DNA from: Yersinia kristensenii
GTDB taxonomy: Bacteria > Pseudomonadota > Gammaproteobacteria > Enterobacterales > Enterobacteriaceae
Assembly (NCBI RefSeq): GCF_900460525.1
Contig: NZ_UHIY01000001.1
Location: 3,038,001-3,102,000 of the forward strand
Direction of reading: 5' to 3'
Length of the DNA: 64,000 nt
The notes beneath the pieces were generated by a model, which saw only the letters and a program-made list of their open reading frames with translations, was not told the DNA's origin and did no database searches. The translations under genes were made by a program, and so were the position numbers. Shown one piece after another: positions 19,598-29,558 of the stretch. The first letter of the stretch is position 1; each line of letters opens with the position of its first letter.

Positions 19598-19731
19598 GTT
19601 ATCTCCGTAAACCGTTGTATCTTGGGATTCGCAGAGTTAATTCACTGCTGCTCGTTCGCATCGATCGACTTTAAATGATTACCCAAGATGAGATAAACAA
19701 GAACTGCTATTGCCGATGCTCAAACTATTAT

Positions 19732-19848
19732 TATACCCGTCATACTACAAACTGTATGTGCATTGGCGACCTTTAATCACCCGAATCACTGACTCATCAG
19801 AGAATTCTCGCTTGCCGCTTTCCTGCCACACGAATTATTTAGCGTATA
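19732..19848. repeat. Yersinia palindromic repeat (YPAL/ERIC-like), near full length
   Basis: The element begins with TATACCCGTCATACTACAA and ends with CACGAATTATTTAGCGTATA. The interior has GTGCATTGGCGACC and ACCCGAATCACTGACTC followed by CTCGCTTGCCGC. This matches the layout of palindromic intergenic elements that I know from Yersinia genomes, though with substitutions. It lies upstream of the response regulator. Confidence 0.65.
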
Positions 19849-19954
19849 GGTAAGGTACTATTTCGGTGATTTTAATCTCTAATTATAGATTATCAAGAAA
19901 AGATTCTTACTCATGTAGAAGTTGCTTAACCAAATTCATCCCATCAGCATTATT

Positions 19955-20152
19955 ATGCTTAGTGAATTGATTATAAAAGAGTTAGGATTTTTTTTATTGA
20001 AATGCGAATCAACCATTCAAAAAGAGAGAAGAAATAGTCAAATAATCATTTTAACTGTAAATGTATCCGATTTTTCAGCGCTGCACATAGGAAACTTCTA
20101 TGATATGTCGTATGAACTATTCCAGTATAAATATCAGATAGATAGCAAATAA
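19955..20152 (+). CDS. possible small ORF, unrecognised
   Basis: A 65-residue frame opens at ATG 19955 and could extend to a TTG at 19922. The product (MLSELIIKELGFFLLKCEST..., ending YKYQIDSK) matches no family I know. No ribosome-binding site precedes the ATG, and the region is A+T-rich non-coding-like DNA between a repeat and the second tRNA-Asn. It may be a gene remnant or chance. Confidence 0.22.
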   Translation: MLSELIIKELGFFLLKCESTIQKERRNSQIIILTVNVSDFSALHIGNFYDMSYELFQYKYQIDSK

Positions 20153-20239
20153 TTTTATAATGGATTCATCAGTGATGGGGGAGTGAAAAATTTATAATGA
20201 TGCTTTAAGAATCCCACTATGATGATCAATGGGAAGAGC

Positions 20240-20268
20240 AAAAAGCCCGCTTAGTTTCCTAAGCGGGC
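20240..20268 (-). terminator. terminator of the second tRNA-Asn gene
   Basis: On the minus strand the stem GCCCGCTTAG / CTAAGCGGGC with a four-base loop is followed by five T residues, ten bases after the tRNA 3' end. The same terminator follows the third tRNA-Asn but is missing at the first copy. Confidence 0.9.
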
Positions 20269-20278
20269 CTCTCTAATT

Positions 20279-20354
20279 TGGCTCCTCTGACTGGACTCGA
20301 ACCAGTGACATACGGATTAACAGTCCGCCGTTCTACCGACTGAACTACAGAGGA
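20279..20354 (-). tRNA. tRNA-Asn (GTT), second copy
   Basis: Its 76 bases are identical to the copies at 8324 and 44743, with encoded CCA and anticodon GTT. Its native terminator is intact, so this copy is an unoccupied attachment site for asn-tRNA-type islands. Confidence 0.97.
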
Positions 20355-20512
20355 ATCGTGTGAACGGGGCGAATAATAGCGAGGTATGAGGAACATGTCA
20401 AAGGGGAAACAGTAAATTTGGATTGTTTGCTTACAGTTTGTGCAACTTGTTGAGATTTTTAGCTTTTAGCTCAATGTTTACCCACAAAAAACGATTTGAT
20501 AACCGGTAAAAT

Positions 20513-20543
20513 GGCGGGTAGTGGTGCTATCGCACTGCCCGCC
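20513..20543 (-). terminator. probable terminator after afuC
   Basis: An 11-base-pair stem (minus strand GGCGGGCAGTG pairing with CACTACCCGCC, one mismatch) with a short loop starts eight bases after the afuC stop and is followed by ATTTTA. The T-run is weak. Confidence 0.6.
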
Positions 20544-20550
20544 AGGGTAT

Positions 20551-21645
20551 TTATTCTGGAGCATCCGTTAAGACGAACATGCCATACGGATGAATTTGCA
20601 GATAATAGCTGTCGCCGGGGGCCGGTTGTAATTGCGTGGCATTCACTTGCAATAATAATGATTGGCCTTGCCAATCCACCAGAACTTCATATTGTGGCCC
20701 CATATAAGCCACTTTATTGATCGTGCAGCGCTGACTTGAGTCACCTTGTTGGCTCAAGGTAATGGCTTCAGGCCTTACTCCCACTGTAGTTTGCTGATAT
20801 CCATCAGCAAATCCTTGTGGGCGAGGAATGTGATAACCAAAAATTTCGACACTATCACTGTTGATCCGTGCTGGGAAGACGTTGGCATCCCCCATAAAAC
20901 TGGCCATAAAGTGAGAGGCTGGGTGGCGGTATAATTCCTGCGGCGCGCCAATTTGCATGATTTTGCCTTTATTCATGACCAATACGGTATCAGAAACGGC
21001 AAAAGCCTCGCTTTGGTCGTGCGTAACATACAGCGAAGTAATATTGAACTGCTGCTGTAATTCACGAATTTTATCGCGCATGCTGCGGCGTAGGTTGGCA
21101 TCCAGGTTACTGAGCGGTTCATCAAACAGCAGCACTTTGGGCTTCAGGATAAGCGCCCTTGCCAGTGCGACACGTTGTTGTTGCCCCCCCGATATTTGAT
21201 CAACAAAACGGTCAGCAAACCCGTCTAAATCAACCAGTGCCAGCGCTTCTTTCACTCGTTCGCGAATTTCATCTTTCGGGCGACCTAACATTTTTAGGCC
21301 ATAGCCAATGTTTTCGCCGAGCGACATATGCGGAAACAGGGCATAGGACTGAAATACCATACAAATATCGCGCTGCTGGATTGATCTGTCAGTGACATCT
21401 TCACCATCGATAAAAATTTGCCCGCCAGTGGGTTTTTCCAACCCAGCAACCAAGCGTAACACGGTGGTTTTGCCACAACCGGACGGCCCCAATAGTGTGA
21501 CCATTTCGCCTTTTGGAATAGCCAGATTTAAATCATCGATAACGGTATTGGTGCCGAAACGCTTGCTGACATGTTTGAGTTCGACAAAATGTTTCTTATC
21601 AGATCCCTGTTTCTTATCAGATTCATAGTTTTCGTTAGTCATCAT
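20551..21645 (-). CDS. afuC: ABC transporter ATP-binding protein, AfuC type
   Basis: About 364 residues. The nucleotide-binding domain has Walker A (GPSGCGKTT), Q-loop (VFQSYALF), signature (SGGQQQR), Walker B (VLLFDEP) and H-loop (VTHDQSEA). A C-terminal TOBE-like regulatory region follows. It energises import by the permease encoded just upstream. I chose the ATG at 21645, with AAGG seven bases ahead and 22 bp after the permease stop; a longer frame from 21726 would overlap the permease. Fe(III) (FbpC) annotation is common for this family, but the AfuABC set beside UhpABC favours sugar-phosphate import. Confidence 0.9.
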   Translation of the reverse strand: MMTNENYESDKKQGSDKKHFVELKHVSKRFGTNTVIDDLNLAIPKGEMVTLLGPSGCGKTTVLRLVAGLEKPTGGQIFIDGEDVTDRSIQQRDICMVFQSYALFPHMSLGENIGYGLKMLGRPKDEIRERVKEALALVDLDGFADRFVDQISGGQQQRVALARALILKPKVLLFDEPLSNLDANLRRSMRDKIRELQQQFNITSLYVTHDQSEAFAVSDTVLVMNKGKIMQIGAPQELYRHPASHFMASFMGDANVFPARINSDSVEIFGYHIPRPQGFADGYQQTTVGVRPEAITLSQQGDSSQRCTINKVAYMGPQYEVLVDWQGQSLLLQVNATQLQPAPGDSYYLQIHPYGMFVLTDAPE

Positions 21646-21667
21646 ATTAAGCCTTATCAGTGCGCCG

Positions 21668-23746
21668 TTATTCAGCATTACTGGCTTTCGAGCGGGCAAT
21701 ACGCGCTTCGCCAACCAGATAATCAAACAGGAAGATGATGGCGAGCATCACCACAATCAGAATTGAGCCATAGGCAATTGCGATGCCATATTCACCATCT
21801 TCCACCCGGTTAAGGATGTAGGAGGTGGCGACTCGCGTATCCGGTGTCACCAGGAAAACAATGGCACTGACGGTAGTCATCGCCCGCACAAAGCTATAAA
21901 TCAGCGCCGATAAAATTGCCGGACGCAGCAATGGCAGCAAAATATAAATCACGGTACGCAGCGAACCCGCTCGTAAGCTGAGCGAGGCCTCATCCAGCGA
22001 TTTGTCCAGTTGCCCAAGACCCGCAATCCCGGCACGTATCCCGACGGGCACATTTCGCATCACCATGGAGATAATGACGATGGCAGCAGTGCCAGTCAGA
22101 TATACCGGCGCACTGTTAAAGGCCAGAATATAGGAAACCCCAGCAACAGTGCCCGGTACGGCGAAACATAGCATCGTGCTGAATTCGATAGTTTTTTTGC
22201 CACGGAATTGCTGGCGCACCACGATATAGGCAATGAGCAGACCCAGAGCAGCGGTGATAGGGGCGGCGATACCCGCATAGAGCAGCGTATCGAGCAGCGA
22301 AGGCCATGCGCCATCACTGAATCCTTGCCCAAATAGCTGGTTAAAGTTATTCAGTGTCAGGGTATAATCAACCCCCCAGTTGACGGTAAAACTGCCGTAG
22401 AAAATGCTGCCATACAGCAACACGTTAAACGCAATCCACACATACAACATGGCGGTTGTGCCCCACACCAGAGAGACCGGTAATGGCTGAACATCACCAC
22501 GCGAAGATTTACCGGAGATGGTGACGTAGGAGCGCTTGCCTATCCACATATACTGGATACAGAAGATAAACAGCGAGAACATCAGCAGAATGACACCCAG
22601 GGTCGAGGCCGCCGGATAATCAAGTTGTGCGCCGGTAATATAGAAGTAGATTTGCGTGGCGAGCACGTCAAAGTTCCCCCCCAATACCAGCGGGTTACTG
22701 AAATCCGCCAGTGATTGTACGATGACTATCAAGAATGAGTTGGCCAATGCCGGTTTTAACAGCGGCAGAAACACTTGCCGAAAAGTCTGCCAGCGGCTGG
22801 CGCGCAAGGTATAGGAGGCTTCTTCCAGTGACGGGTGAATCGTTTTAATTGCGCCGTCGAGGATCATAAATGACATCGGCGTAAAGGCTAAAACTTGCGC
22901 CAACCAAATACCGGTAAAACCATAGAGCCAGTTAGTATTGGTCAGCCCGAACCAAGTGACCATTAACTCGGTCACGTAACCGGAACGGCCCATCATCAAG
23001 GTGACACCCAACCCAACCACGAATGGCGGAGTGACAATTGGCAGAATTGAGAAGATTCGCCCCAGCAATGCTGAGCGTTTAGCAATTCTCGTGGTGTATA
23101 TGGCTAACACCATGCCAAAGAAGGTGCAGCCAATCCCCACCGCCACCGACAACACAAATGAGTTCCAGATTACTTGCAGGATATGCGCTTGCCCGAGGAT
23201 GGCCATAAATTGCCATGGCGCAAAAGCCCCGCTTTCATCGGTAAACACCGGAATGAAGATAGCGATACTAGGAAACAGAATAAAGACGCTGATTAGCGCG
23301 ATAATGGTGACCAGCGATCCGAGGACAAAACGATCGCCTCCCAGCCATTCAAGGCGAGCTAGCGCTAACGTAATGACAGCGCCCAAGGCGATGAACAACC
23401 CGATAGTCGCGAAACCCAGCCCGCGCTCGACCCAGGCTGAGGTGATCACCACGAATAAGGCGCAAAATAGGGCGTAGCCGGCATCAAATAGGTGGCGAGC
23501 ACGATGTTCGCGCCCTTGGGGCGAAAGCGGCCGGAAAAGCAGCACTAATGGCAAGGCAAACCATACAGTACTGATATTTAAGCTTGACCAGCCATAGGCG
23601 GCCAGTAGCTCAGAACGGCTGGCATCAAGTAGGCCATAATCCAAACTGAACGCAGGTAGTAAGGCAAAAGCAGCCACGGAGAAAGCCAACCAATAGAAAA
23701 TGGTATCCCGTGTCTGCGGGAGCCGCAGAACATGTGAGTGAGTCAT
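21668..23746 (-). CDS. afuB: ABC transporter permease, AfuB type, two fused permease domains
   Basis: The 692 residues contain about twelve membrane segments. They have two copies of the permease EAA loop: [21 protein letters not shown] in the first half and [20 protein letters not shown] in the second. This FbpB-like fusion supplies both halves of the membrane channel, so one gene is enough. It lies between the ATPase and the binding protein. It is separated from the binding-protein gene by 118 bp containing a hairpin, which may lower its expression relative to that gene. Confidence 0.92.
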   Translation of the reverse strand: MTHSHVLRLPQTRDTIFYWLAFSVAAFALLPAFSLDYGLLDASRSELLAAYGWSSLNISTVWFALPLVLLFRPLSPQGREHRARHLFDAGYALFCALFVVITSAWVERGLGFATIGLFIALGAVITLALARLEWLGGDRFVLGSLVTIIALISVFILFPSIAIFIPVFTDESGAFAPWQFMAILGQAHILQVIWNSFVLSVAVGIGCTFFGMVLAIYTTRIAKRSALLGRIFSILPIVTPPFVVGLGVTLMMGRSGYVTELMVTWFGLTNTNWLYGFTGIWLAQVLAFTPMSFMILDGAIKTIHPSLEEASYTLRASRWQTFRQVFLPLLKPALANSFLIVIVQSLADFSNPLVLGGNFDVLATQIYFYITGAQLDYPAASTLGVILLMFSLFIFCIQYMWIGKRSYVTISGKSSRGDVQPLPVSLVWGTTAMLYVWIAFNVLLYGSIFYGSFTVNWGVDYTLTLNNFNQLFGQGFSDGAWPSLLDTLLYAGIAAPITAALGLLIAYIVVRQQFRGKKTIEFSTMLCFAVPGTVAGVSYILAFNSAPVYLTGTAAIVIISMVMRNVPVGIRAGIAGLGQLDKSLDEASLSLRAGSLRTVIYILLPLLRPAILSALIYSFVRAMTTVSAIVFLVTPDTRVATSYILNRVEDGEYGIAIAYGSILIVVMLAIIFLFDYLVGEARIARSKASNAE

Positions 23747-23771
23747 GGTGTTCCCCAGATCTAACCTTCAT

Positions 23772-23808
23772 CCTTGGCGCTACAGCAGTGTTCACTGCAA
23801 CGCCAAGG
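23772..23808. repeat. intercistronic hairpin between afuA and afuB
   Basis: CCTTGGCG and CAGTG on the left pair with CACTG and CGCCAAGG on the right around a two-base loop; the two arms differ by a three-base bulge. A related and perfect hairpin (CCTTGGTGTTGCCGC) lies in the equivalent position between dctP and dctQ. It probably protects the 3' end of the binding-protein message or attenuates read-through. Confidence 0.65.
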
Positions 23809-23864
23809 ACTTGGTTATAGAAAAAGCGCTAAGTTATTTTATGGTTCGCTTATTTTGTCGGCTG

Positions 23865-24896
23865 CTATTTGCCCATCTTGACGTCATTGACCCACTTGGT
23901 GATCAACTTCTTACGCATTTCGGTGGCACCGTAAGTGTCCATGTCGTAATTAATCAATTTCAAGTCATCGAGCTTGAGTGAGTTAGGGGAGGTCGCTGCG
24001 GTGGTGTTGGTCAGAATTTGGTAAGACTGGCCTTTCTGCCATGCCAACTCTTGCGCGTCTTTTGACAATACCCAGTCAACGAATAACTTGGCGTTATCCA
24101 GGTTCCGTGCGCCTTTCAGAATACTGACGCCGCCAATTTCATAGCCAGAACCTTCGCAAGGTGAAATCAGTTTCAGCGGTGCGCCTTTTTCTTTTTCCAG
24201 TGAGTAATCATGTAAGAAGCCAATGCCGATGGTGGTTTCACCACGTGCGGCATTACGGGCGGGGGCGATGCCAGATTTAGTGTATTGCGACACGTTGGCA
24301 TTGAGTTTTTTCAGGTAATCGAATGCGGCATCTTCACCCCACAATTGTGAGAAAGTGGCCAGTGCGGTGTAGGCGGTGCCAGAGCTTTGCGGATCGGCAA
24401 TCTGGATTTCACCTTTGTAAATTGGGTTGGTCAGGTCTTTCCAGCACTTCGGCTCTGGCAGGCCTTTTTCTTTCAGGCGGTCGGTATTCACCCCCAATCC
24501 TAAGATGCCGATATATACCGCAGAGGAATAGTTACCTTTGCGTTTGGCCGGATCGCGGAATTGCGGCATGATTTGCGCCAGATTAGGAGAGGCGTAGGGA
24601 TAGAGTAAATCCATTTCACCGGCCTGAGACTGCGGATCCAGAGTACCGCCATACCAGACATCAGCCTGTGGGTTCTTTTTCTCTGCATCGACTTTAGCCA
24701 GTGTGCTGCCGGAGCCATTGCGAATAAAGCTGGTTTTGACATCGTATTTTTCGCCGAACGCTTTGGCTTCTTCTTCACACATCGCATTGGTGGCACTGCA
24801 ATAAATCACCAAACGGCCTTCCGCTTTGGCGACAGTGGTAAAGGCGCTCAGTGCGAGGCCCGCGGCGACGAATGCTGAGAGAGGTAAGAGTTTCAT
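23865..24896 (-). CDS. afuA: periplasmic substrate-binding protein, AfuA type
   Basis: The protein has 343 residues with a signal peptide (cleavage after AKA, residue 25). The fold is that of the Fbp/AfuA class of binding proteins (VIYCSATN at the start, later ADVWYGG, and GIGFLHDY). AfuA proteins of this class were shown in other Gram-negative bacteria to bind hexose- and heptose-phosphates, not ferric iron. The adjacent uhpABC genes support that reading here. It is the first gene of afuABC and probably the UhpA-controlled one. Confidence 0.88.
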   Translation of the reverse strand: MKLLPLSAFVAAGLALSAFTTVAKAEGRLVIYCSATNAMCEEEAKAFGEKYDVKTSFIRNGSGSTLAKVDAEKKNPQADVWYGGTLDPQSQAGEMDLLYPYASPNLAQIMPQFRDPAKRKGNYSSAVYIGILGLGVNTDRLKEKGLPEPKCWKDLTNPIYKGEIQIADPQSSGTAYTALATFSQLWGEDAAFDYLKKLNANVSQYTKSGIAPARNAARGETTIGIGFLHDYSLEKEKGAPLKLISPCEGSGYEIGGVSILKGARNLDNAKLFVDWVLSKDAQELAWQKGQSYQILTNTTAATSPNSLKLDDLKLINYDMDTYGATEMRKKLITKWVNDVKMGK

Positions 24897-24928
24897 AACA
24901 TTATCCTTTTTATATTCTTATGCGCCCG

Positions 24929-24941
24929 TTGCCGGGGGCAA
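24929..24941. promoter_or_regulatory. small palindrome in the afuA leader, possible operator
   Basis: TTGCC-GGG-GGCAA is a perfect five-base inverted repeat 33-45 bases before the afuA start. It could be an operator for a dimeric activator such as UhpA or a small mRNA hairpin. Location is the main support. Confidence 0.25.
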
Positions 24942-25032
24942 TCAGAGTTGTAGTTATAAAGATGACCGTTGTAGGGTATAACTCACTTTGTTTAACGTAC
25001 TTTTATTGACTTAATCTATGGTTTTAACTTGC

Positions 25033-26364
25033 TTAACGGACTGTTTTTAATCGATTAATGCCGGTCATCAGCAGCGGCATCAATAACAACCCAACGCCAG
25101 CCGATGCCAGTGTTAACAGGGCAAAAAAGCCTTGCCAGCCATAATGTTGTAATACTTGTGCCAGCGGCCACCCCGCCAGAGCTGCCCCGAGATAAGCAAA
25201 TAACCCGAGAAACCCAGTGACCGTACCGGCAGCATCTTTATGGGTATATTCGGTGGCCGCCAGGCCAATGAGCATCTGTGGCCCAAAAACAAAAAAACCA
25301 ATACTGAAAAAGGTCACGGACAGCAGTGGATAGTTATCTACCGGTGCCAGCCACAGGGCGGTCATGGTCAGAAACAGCCCCAGTGCGAATAACAAAATCA
25401 TTGGTGCGCGCTGACCACGAAATAACAAATCCGACCCCCAGCCAGCGAACCACGCGCCAAATAACCCACCTAACTCAAATAGCGATAAAGTGGCGTTGGC
25501 ACTGAGCAAATTGACGCCATGGCTCTCCGCCAACCAAATATTGCCCCAGTCATTGAGGGCGATGCGGATCAGATAGACCAGCACATAAGAAACGCCTAAT
25601 AGCCAGATGGTGCGATTGCGCAAAATAGCATCGCGAAAAATACGCCCCATCGGCATTGGTGGGCTTTGCTGCTCTTGCCACTGATCCTGCGGGTCACGCC
25701 GCCATTGGCCGATGGTCGGCAAACCTTGCTGTTGTGGCTTGTCGCACAATTGCCAACATAGCCAAATACCTAATACGATGCCGATGGCCCCTGGTACTAA
25801 CAGTGCGGACTGCCAGCCATAGTGCGAGGCCAGAAAGGCTGATAACAATGGCACGGCAGCCCCGCCAATACTGATGGAGGTATTCCAACACCCCCACCAG
25901 GTTCCGCGCTCATTGCGCGAATACCATGTGCTGAGTAATTTGGCACAAGGCGGCCATCCCCAACCCTGAAAGAAACCATTTAAAGTCCAGACCACCAACA
26001 AGGCGGGCAGAGAGTGGCACAGGGTAAACACCACATTCAGTATCCCGGTCATCATCAAACCGATGCCCATAATCCAGCGCGCTTGGGTGCGGTCACTCAC
26101 GATGCCGGACACAAATTTTGAGCCGCCGTAGGCCAAATAAAACAGGGTGCCCAGTAAGCCGATATCCCCTTTATCCAACCCCAACTCCAGTTGCATCACT
26201 GGCATGGCATAGTTGACACTTTTGCGTGTGAGATAAAAGGCGGCATAGCCCATCACCATGGCGGCCATCAGGCGTGGACGCCAGTAGCGATAGCGCGCAT
26301 TCACCTGTTCCGGCGTCAAAGGCTCAGGGGGTAAAGTCTTTGACGACAATGGCGGTGCTGACAT
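25033..26364 (-). CDS. uhpC: UhpC, membrane sugar-phosphate sensor of the MFS organophosphate family
   Basis: The protein has 443 residues with twelve predicted membrane helices. It carries the organophosphate:phosphate antiporter family signatures (FYLTRKSVNYAMP, GWGWPPCAKLLSTWY and GTWWGCWNTS). Family members include GlpT, UhpT and UhpC. Placement directly after uhpA and uhpB identifies it as UhpC, which senses external glucose-6-phosphate and activates the kinase UhpB. No UhpT gene lies in the window, so the transporter served here is likely AfuABC. Confidence 0.9.
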   Translation of the reverse strand: MSAPPLSSKTLPPEPLTPEQVNARYRYWRPRLMAAMVMGYAAFYLTRKSVNYAMPVMQLELGLDKGDIGLLGTLFYLAYGGSKFVSGIVSDRTQARWIMGIGLMMTGILNVVFTLCHSLPALLVVWTLNGFFQGWGWPPCAKLLSTWYSRNERGTWWGCWNTSISIGGAAVPLLSAFLASHYGWQSALLVPGAIGIVLGIWLCWQLCDKPQQQGLPTIGQWRRDPQDQWQEQQSPPMPMGRIFRDAILRNRTIWLLGVSYVLVYLIRIALNDWGNIWLAESHGVNLLSANATLSLFELGGLFGAWFAGWGSDLLFRGQRAPMILLFALGLFLTMTALWLAPVDNYPLLSVTFFSIGFFVFGPQMLIGLAATEYTHKDAAGTVTGFLGLFAYLGAALAGWPLAQVLQHYGWQGFFALLTLASAGVGLLLMPLLMTGINRLKTVR

Positions 26365-26452
26365 GGACTCCTCCGGTAATTGTGTTGAGTGTAAGGAAGG
26401 AAAAAGTAAAAGAGATGAGACAAGGTTGTAGACGGTTAGGAATAATGCTTAG

Positions 26453-28030
26453 TTATGAGGAGGTTTGATTCAGTTCTGTGGGCAGGCTCACAGAGTCGCT
26501 GGTGCGGACATGGGTGGGCAGATTGACCACCACCCGGGTTCCTAAACGGCGTTGCAATAACCAGTCGCCGCCCAGAGCGCGCACGCGCTCTTCAATACCG
26601 CGCAAACCCAATCCGCCGCCTTGCGGTTGCACGGGAATTCCCGTGCCGTCATCACGGACTTCCAATGTGATGATATTGTCGGACAGGCGCAGGCTAACCT
26701 GAATATTGCTGGCATTAGCGTGCTTATTAATGTTGTTGAGCAGTTCCTGCACCAATCGGTAAAGTGTAAACACCACTACATCTTCGCCGGGTGTCGCGGG
26801 CAGTGCATAATCCAATTGGAAATGAATACCTTGCTCGGCGAAAGCAAACTCTTCTGCCAGATGGTGTAGGGCTTGATCCAATGGCATTTCATCCAGCACC
26901 GGTGGGCGCAATTGGCGTAGCAGTTGGCGGGTGGTTTGGTGAATACGTTGTGATAAGCTACTGATTTGATTAGCTGCAGATTGTGCCGCTGGGGAGGGCG
27001 CACTGCGGTTGACCAGCATCGCCTGAATTTGAATCGCGGTGATGTTTTGGCCGATTTCGTCGTGCAGCTCGCGAGCAATTTCTTTGCGCACATCTTCCTC
27101 GGTACGCACTAAGCGTTTCATCAGTTTGCGGCGGGTTTGCAGTTCTTGCTCCAACTGATTGCGGTAACGGTGCAGATGTTGTGCTAATTGCTGTTGGCGG
27201 CTGATAGCGATCCCCAATGTCAGCCCTAACAGCGCTTGAGTGGAGAGAAATAATTCCAGTTCAGCCAAATCATGAAATGCCCCGCTGGCCTGGCGGGTCA
27301 CGGTTATCATCAGGCTGCCTAACACTGCCGCCAACACCCCACCTTGCCAGCCGAATTTGTAAGCCATAAACACATTGGGCAGAAAGACAAAAATCAGCAG
27401 CAATCGCTCCATATTGGGGGCAATAGCGATTTGCACGCAAACCCCAATGGCAAAAATAAGTGAGCACCAAATCAGCAGCGAGGTGCGCAGCGGTGGATCG
27501 GGCATCTGTTGAGAGAACAAGTTGCGGATATGCTGTTGCTTTAAATATTCATAGATGAGATAGGTGAACGGCACTAACAGAATGCCGCCGGTAAAGGTGG
27601 CGAGCAGTATCTGGGTTAACGGTAACGGCAACCAGAAGCCCAGCACCAATCCATGTAGCAGGCTGTTACCGGTGACGGCGGCGAGCAATATCAACAGCCG
27701 TTGCCAATAAAGGGTGTAATGGTGCCAAAAACGTTGGGTCAGCACGGCGGGCAGCAAACTGAGGAAAGGTGACAGCATAATCAATACGGTAGGCTGTAAT
27801 TGTTCACTGTGCAGCCACCACAATGCGGCGCATTCCGTCAGTAACAAGACTGACCAATAGCGGCGCGGCAGCAATATCATCAATGCCAGCCGCAGACCTT
27901 GCGGCAGTAATAAAACGGCGTGTAAACCATCGTCACTCAGATAAAAACTAATGGTCCACAGCGCCAGCCAACTCAGTGAGAAGAAAATAGCCAGAAACAG
28001 CGATAGCCCCACTGAGCGCAATTGCCACAT
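26453..28030 (-). CDS. uhpB: UhpB, sensor histidine kinase with MASE1 membrane domain
   Basis: About 525 residues. The N-terminal half has roughly eight to ten membrane segments (MASE1 type). The cytoplasmic half has the HisKA_3 dimerisation helix with His323 in ARELHDEIGQN and a HATPase domain (DDGTGIP, GGGLGLRGI). It phosphorylates UhpA on a signal from UhpC. I chose the ATG at 28030, one base after the uhpA stop, with GGGAA upstream; a longer frame would overlap uhpA. Confidence 0.93.
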   Translation of the reverse strand: MWQLRSVGLSLFLAIFFSLSWLALWTISFYLSDDGLHAVLLLPQGLRLALMILLPRRYWSVLLLTECAALWWLHSEQLQPTVLIMLSPFLSLLPAVLTQRFWHHYTLYWQRLLILLAAVTGNSLLHGLVLGFWLPLPLTQILLATFTGGILLVPFTYLIYEYLKQQHIRNLFSQQMPDPPLRTSLLIWCSLIFAIGVCVQIAIAPNMERLLLIFVFLPNVFMAYKFGWQGGVLAAVLGSLMITVTRQASGAFHDLAELELFLSTQALLGLTLGIAISRQQQLAQHLHRYRNQLEQELQTRRKLMKRLVRTEEDVRKEIARELHDEIGQNITAIQIQAMLVNRSAPSPAAQSAANQISSLSQRIHQTTRQLLRQLRPPVLDEMPLDQALHHLAEEFAFAEQGIHFQLDYALPATPGEDVVVFTLYRLVQELLNNINKHANASNIQVSLRLSDNIITLEVRDDGTGIPVQPQGGGLGLRGIEERVRALGGDWLLQRRLGTRVVVNLPTHVRTSDSVSLPTELNQTSS

Positions 28031-28031
28031 G

Positions 28032-28661
28032 TCAGTTCCCTGCCAGTAATTGATGTTGCAGCGCAAAGTGCACCAGCTCGACCGTCGTTTCGCAATTCAG
28101 TTTGCCCAGAATATTGGCGCGATGAACATGGACAGTTTTGTGGCTGAGTGATAATTGATCAGCAATAGATTTGACACTAATTCCATTGATTAATAACTGG
28201 AAAATTTCTTTCTCGCGCGGTGTCAATACTGCCAGTTGTTGCGGCTGCTGCGGCATATGGCGCAAGGCGCGCAGGGCATCGGCACACAAATAGAGGCCAC
28301 CGCCATTGACAGTGCGTAGCGCCTGAACCAACTCATCCGGGCCACAGCGCTTAGTCAGATAGCCGCTGGCACCAGCATCCATAGCACTTTGCACAAATGC
28401 GGTAGTGTCATAAATACTCAAAATAATGGCACGAAAATGTGGCATTTTCTGGCGCAGGCGCTTGAGCAGGCTTAACCCGCTTTCGTCTGGCATTGAAATA
28501 TCCATTACGGCGACGTGTACATCTATCGCGGGCAGATTACTCCAGGCCTCTGCCGCTGATCCATATTCGCCAATAATTCGTATATCTTTCTCCAGCGATA
28601 ATAACTGGGCAAAACCAGAGCGGACAACAATATGGTCATCTATCAACGCGACATTAATCAT
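28032..28661 (-). CDS. uhpA: UhpA, NarL/LuxR-family response regulator
   Basis: The protein has 209 residues. The receiver has Asp54 (VMDISMP) and the DD pair at the start (LIDDHIVV). The C-terminal HTH reads LTPREKEIFQLLINGISVKSIADQL. In enterobacteria it activates the sugar-phosphate transporter gene; here the candidate target is afuA. It is the first gene of the uhpABC operon, and its upstream gap contains the terminator of dpiA. Confidence 0.93.
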   Translation of the reverse strand: MINVALIDDHIVVRSGFAQLLSLEKDIRIIGEYGSAAEAWSNLPAIDVHVAVMDISMPDESGLSLLKRLRQKMPHFRAIILSIYDTTAFVQSAMDAGASGYLTKRCGPDELVQALRTVNGGGLYLCADALRALRHMPQQPQQLAVLTPREKEIFQLLINGISVKSIADQLSLSHKTVHVHRANILGKLNCETTVELVHFALQHQLLAGN

Positions 28662-28795
28662 GATTTTTCATTATTGCGGAACATAGACTTGCATGATGCT
28701 CATCAATCATTAGGGTGGCAATAATTGTTATCAAAAATGTAAGAGGCTTAACATATGCGGGAAAAATCTGCTGGAGAAATAAGCTATTCGTCATG

Positions 28796-28830
28796 AAAAG
28801 CCCAGCGCTCCACAGAAGGATAGGGAGCGC
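28796..28830 (-). terminator. probable terminator after dpiA
   Basis: A perfect seven-base-pair stem GCGCTCC / GGAGCGC encloses twelve bases. On the minus strand it is followed by TGGGCTTTTC. It lies about 20 bp downstream of the dpiA stop. Confidence 0.6.
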
Positions 28831-28850
28831 GAGAGGGCGTTCAGGAATGG

Positions 28851-29537
28851 TCACACTGATTTTTTACTGTGGTAGATACGCTGTGGTCGGCCCACTTTGC
28901 CATAAATAATCTCGGCTTGTAGGGCATGATTAGCGGCGCAGAACTCCAGATGCCGGCGGGCGGTAGTGCGGCTTAATCCAAGGATTTTCGCGACATTTTC
29001 AGCGGTGTATTCGTCGGCATTATCACTAAATAGCGTCTGAATTTTATCCAATGTCATTTGGTCGATACCCAATGGCAAGGTCACTTTTTGCTCGCCACGC
29101 GCATAGGTATTGTACATTTCATCAATCTGACGCTGATTGACTTTGGTACCATCTTGCAAAACTTGATGGCGATGGCTGTAGCGAGCCAGAGATTGTTCGA
29201 GTCGCTCGTAGGCCACCGGTTTTATCAGGTAATCGAAAACCCCGTAGCGGATAGCTTCAGAGACCGTCTCGCTGTCACTGGCCGCAGTGACAAAAATAAT
29301 CCCGCCAGAGAACCCCTGCAAGGTCAGTTCGCGCAATAATGCCAAGCCGCTACCATCGGGCAAATAGTTATCCAATAGAATTAAATCAGGATGAAAGCGA
29401 GCCACCATACTGCGGGCTTGCTGCAAATTGCCTGCCAGCCAAACTTCATGGCAATGGCTGCTTTGCTTGATAAATTCTGCATGCATTTCTGCCAGTGGTG
29501 TTTCGTCTTCTACCACTAAAATATTAAGACATTCCAT
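28851..29537 (-). CDS. dpiA: DpiA/CitB-family citrate response regulator
   Basis: The protein has 228 residues: a receiver with the acidic pair VVEDE and Asp in LILLDNYLPDG, then a C-terminal HTH of the CitB type (YTAENVAKILGLSRTTARRHLEFC). It is expected to be phosphorylated by the upstream sensor and to activate the divergent citC operon. GGGGAG precedes the ATG, and the sensor gene ends 21 bp before it. Confidence 0.92.
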   Translation of the reverse strand: MECLNILVVEDETPLAEMHAEFIKQSSHCHEVWLAGNLQQARSMVARFHPDLILLDNYLPDGSGLALLRELTLQGFSGGIIFVTAASDSETVSEAIRYGVFDYLIKPVAYERLEQSLARYSHRHQVLQDGTKVNQRQIDEMYNTYARGEQKVTLPLGIDQMTLDKIQTLFSDNADEYTAENVAKILGLSRTTARRHLEFCAANHALQAEIIYGKVGRPQRIYHSKKSV

Positions 29538-29558
29538 GGGGTCTCCCCGTCTTTGAAA

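Noticed and set aside
20551..24896. Ferric iron (FbpABC) transporter
   Set aside because: No Fur-box-like sequence is seen before afuA, and the contiguous uhpABC genes favour sugar-phosphate import; substrate still needs a test.
25033..26364. Naming this gene uhpT or glpT
   Set aside because: The family is the same, but operon position directly after uhpA and uhpB fits the sensor UhpC.
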